DNA from: Pseudomonadota bacterium
GTDB lineage: Bacteria; Myxococcota; Myxococcia; Myxococcales; Anaeromyxobacteraceae
NCBI GenBank assembly: GCA_023428085.1
Contig: JAEYZK010000309.1
Coordinates: 1-11,916, forward strand
DNA: 11,916 bases
Reading direction: 5' to 3'
In this document: positions 10,887 through 11,916 of the stretch, one piece after another
Layout: every line of letters starts with the position of its first letter
How positions within the stretch are numbered: position 1 is the stretch's first letter
Translations under genes and position numbers: made by a program
Notes under the pieces: generated by a model
Databases searched by the model: none
Seen by the model: only the letters and a program-made list of their open reading frames with translations
What the model was told of the DNA's origin: nothing

Positions 10887-11916
10887 TCAGCGGGCGCGCG
10901 TGAAGGCCGCGAAGAAGAACCCGTCGGTCCCGTGCCGGTGCGGGAAGAGCTCGACCTGGTTCCCGCGCGCGCCCAGGGCCGCCGCGCGCTCGGCGCCGAG
11001 CAGGCCCTCGAGCGGCGCCGGCGTGAGCCCGAGCTCACGGGCCGCGTACTCCGCCACGTCCGCGTTCTCGGTCGGGCCCATCGCGCAGGTCGCGTAGACG
11101 AGCCGGCCGCCCGGGGCGACCAGCGCCGCGAACCGCGCGAGCAGCTCGCGCTGGAGCGCCGCGAAGCGCGGCGGGTCCTCGGGCTTGAGCCGCCAGCGCG
11201 CGTCGGGCTTCCGCCGGAGCGTGCCGAGCCCGCTGCACGGCGCGTCGACGAGCACCACCGCCGCCTTGCCCCGCAGGTCCACGAGCGCCTCCGCCGCCTC
11301 GGCGCCCGCGGGGATGGGCCGCGTCCGGAGGTTGTCCACGTGCGCGCGCGTCGCGCGCCGCCGCGCCTCGGCGAGGCGGTCCGCGTCGGAGTCCAGCGCC
11401 CAGAGCGTGCCCTTGTTGTGCATCTCGGCCGCGAGGGCGAGCGACTTGCCGCCCGCGCCCGCGCACGCGTCCACGACGAGCTTGCCCGGCCGCGCCGCGC
11501 AGGCGAGCGCGATGAGCTGGCTGCCCTCGTCCTGGATCTCGAACCCGCCGTCCTGGAAGCACCGGAGCGCGAAGGCGTTCTGGTGGCCGTCGAGCACGAG
11601 CCCCCACGGCGAGAACCGCGTCGGCTCCGCGCCGACCTGCTCCTCCGCGAGCTTCGCCCGGAGCGCGTCGCGATCCCCGAGGAGGAGGTTCGCCCGGACG
11701 GTGAGCGGCGCCCGCTCGTTCAGGACGCGGACGAGGCTCCGGGCCTCGTCCTCGCCCAGCGCGGCGACGAACCGCTCCACGATCCACGGCGGGATCGAGC
11801 CCTCCACCGCGAGCCGGAGGCGCGGGTCCTCGATCGCCGCGATCCGCGCGTCGGCCCCGTCGAGCCCGCGGAGCGCCGCCGCCGGCACCGCGAGCCGCGC
11901 CGCCGCGTCGGCGGGC
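10887..11916 (-). CDS. RsmB/NOP-family rRNA (cytosine-C5) methyltransferase, N-terminus cut by window edge
   Basis: The frame is open to the right edge. A GTG at 11888 gives 333 residues, but the codons before it continue without a stop and RsmB proteins are usually ~430 residues, so the start lies outside. Numbering from that GTG: SIPPWIVERFVAALG (31-45) and LNERAPLTVRANLL (56-69) are the pre-catalytic linker typical of RsmB. Motif I for SAM is VDACAGAGGKSLALA (139-153), where many family members have DLCAAPGGKT. D166 (ALDSD) is the acidic end of strand 2. Motif IV DAPCSGLGTLRRKPDARW (215-232) carries C218 and motif VI VYATCAMGPTEN (264-275) carries C268; the family uses this Cys pair for catalysis and product release. 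The enzyme methylates C5 of a cytosine in RNA, probably 16S rRNA (C967 in E. coli if a true RsmB). The NusB-like N-terminal domain expected in RsmB is not in the window, so another NOP-family member is possible. Confidence 0.9.
   Translation of the reverse strand, partial: PADAAARLAVPAAALRGLDGADARIAAIEDPRLRLAVEGSIPPWIVERFVAALGEDEARSLVRVLNERAPLTVRANLLLGDRDALRAKLAEEQVGAEPTRFSPWGLVLDGHQNAFALRCFQDGGFEIQDEGSQLIALACAARPGKLVVDACAGAGGKSLALAAEMHNKGTLWALDSDADRLAEARRRATRAHVDNLRTRPIPAGAEAAEALVDLRGKAAVVLVDAPCSGLGTLRRKPDARWRLKPEDPPRFAALQRELLARFAALVAPGGRLVYATCAMGPTENADVAEYAARELGLTPAPLEGLLGAERAAALGARGNQVELFPHRHGTDGFFFAAFTRAR

Overview
The window is very GC-rich DNA in which nearly every codon ends in G or C. 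Its gene content includes a secreted protease with Dickkopf-type cysteine repeats, a multidomain GH8 glycanase lipoprotein and a tandem PsbP-like protein. Together these suggest a delta-proteobacterium of the Myxococcota, possibly close to Anaeromyxobacter. That assignment is inference from style and gene content; no marker gene proves it. Protein-coding genes fill the window and no gap exceeds about 210 bp. I see no tRNA, rRNA, CRISPR array or insertion sequence.

Left part (1-2091). A BTAD/SARP-type transcriptional regulator runs leftward off the window edge. It is divergent from a winged-helix plus SAM-dependent methyltransferase of the Rv2258c type. The 153-bp region between them carries short CCAACG/CCACGC repeats, partly spaced 11 bp, which suit a SARP-like operator. 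The methyltransferase ends at a strong GC hairpin.

Relic (2039-2673). Directly after that hairpin lies a degraded two-gene module. The first part is the last ~18 codons of a lost upstream gene, ending in a QLDLF peptide. It overlaps by 4 bp (GTGA) the start of a DUF4276-like TOPRIM protein that is broken by two compensating frameshifts. The pair resembles ATPase-TOPRIM accessory or defence modules, but here it is dead or mis-sequenced.

Middle (2740-6868). A cation diffusion facilitator transporter with an unusual site A is followed by a 991-residue lipoprotein. The lipoprotein combines an N-terminal carbohydrate-binding-like domain, a GH8 catalytic domain close to reducing-end xylose-releasing oligoxylanases, four InlB-type repeats and an aromatic, cysteine-containing C-terminal domain. 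It probably acts at the cell surface on xylan-derived chains.

Right part (6894-11916, all leftward). A bidirectional GC hairpin separates the glycanase from mutM (Fpg DNA glycosylase). Then come an exported protein made of two copies of a PsbP/Mog1-like domain, a secreted metzincin-like zinc protease with a Dickkopf-like cysteine-rich tail, and an RsmB/NOP-family rRNA cytosine-5 methyltransferase cut by the right edge. These four have their own ribosome sites or gaps and look like separate units, not one pathway operon. No complete novel system is visible. The best leads are the decayed TOPRIM module, the architecture of the GH8 lipoprotein, the CDF metal-site variant and the metalloprotease.
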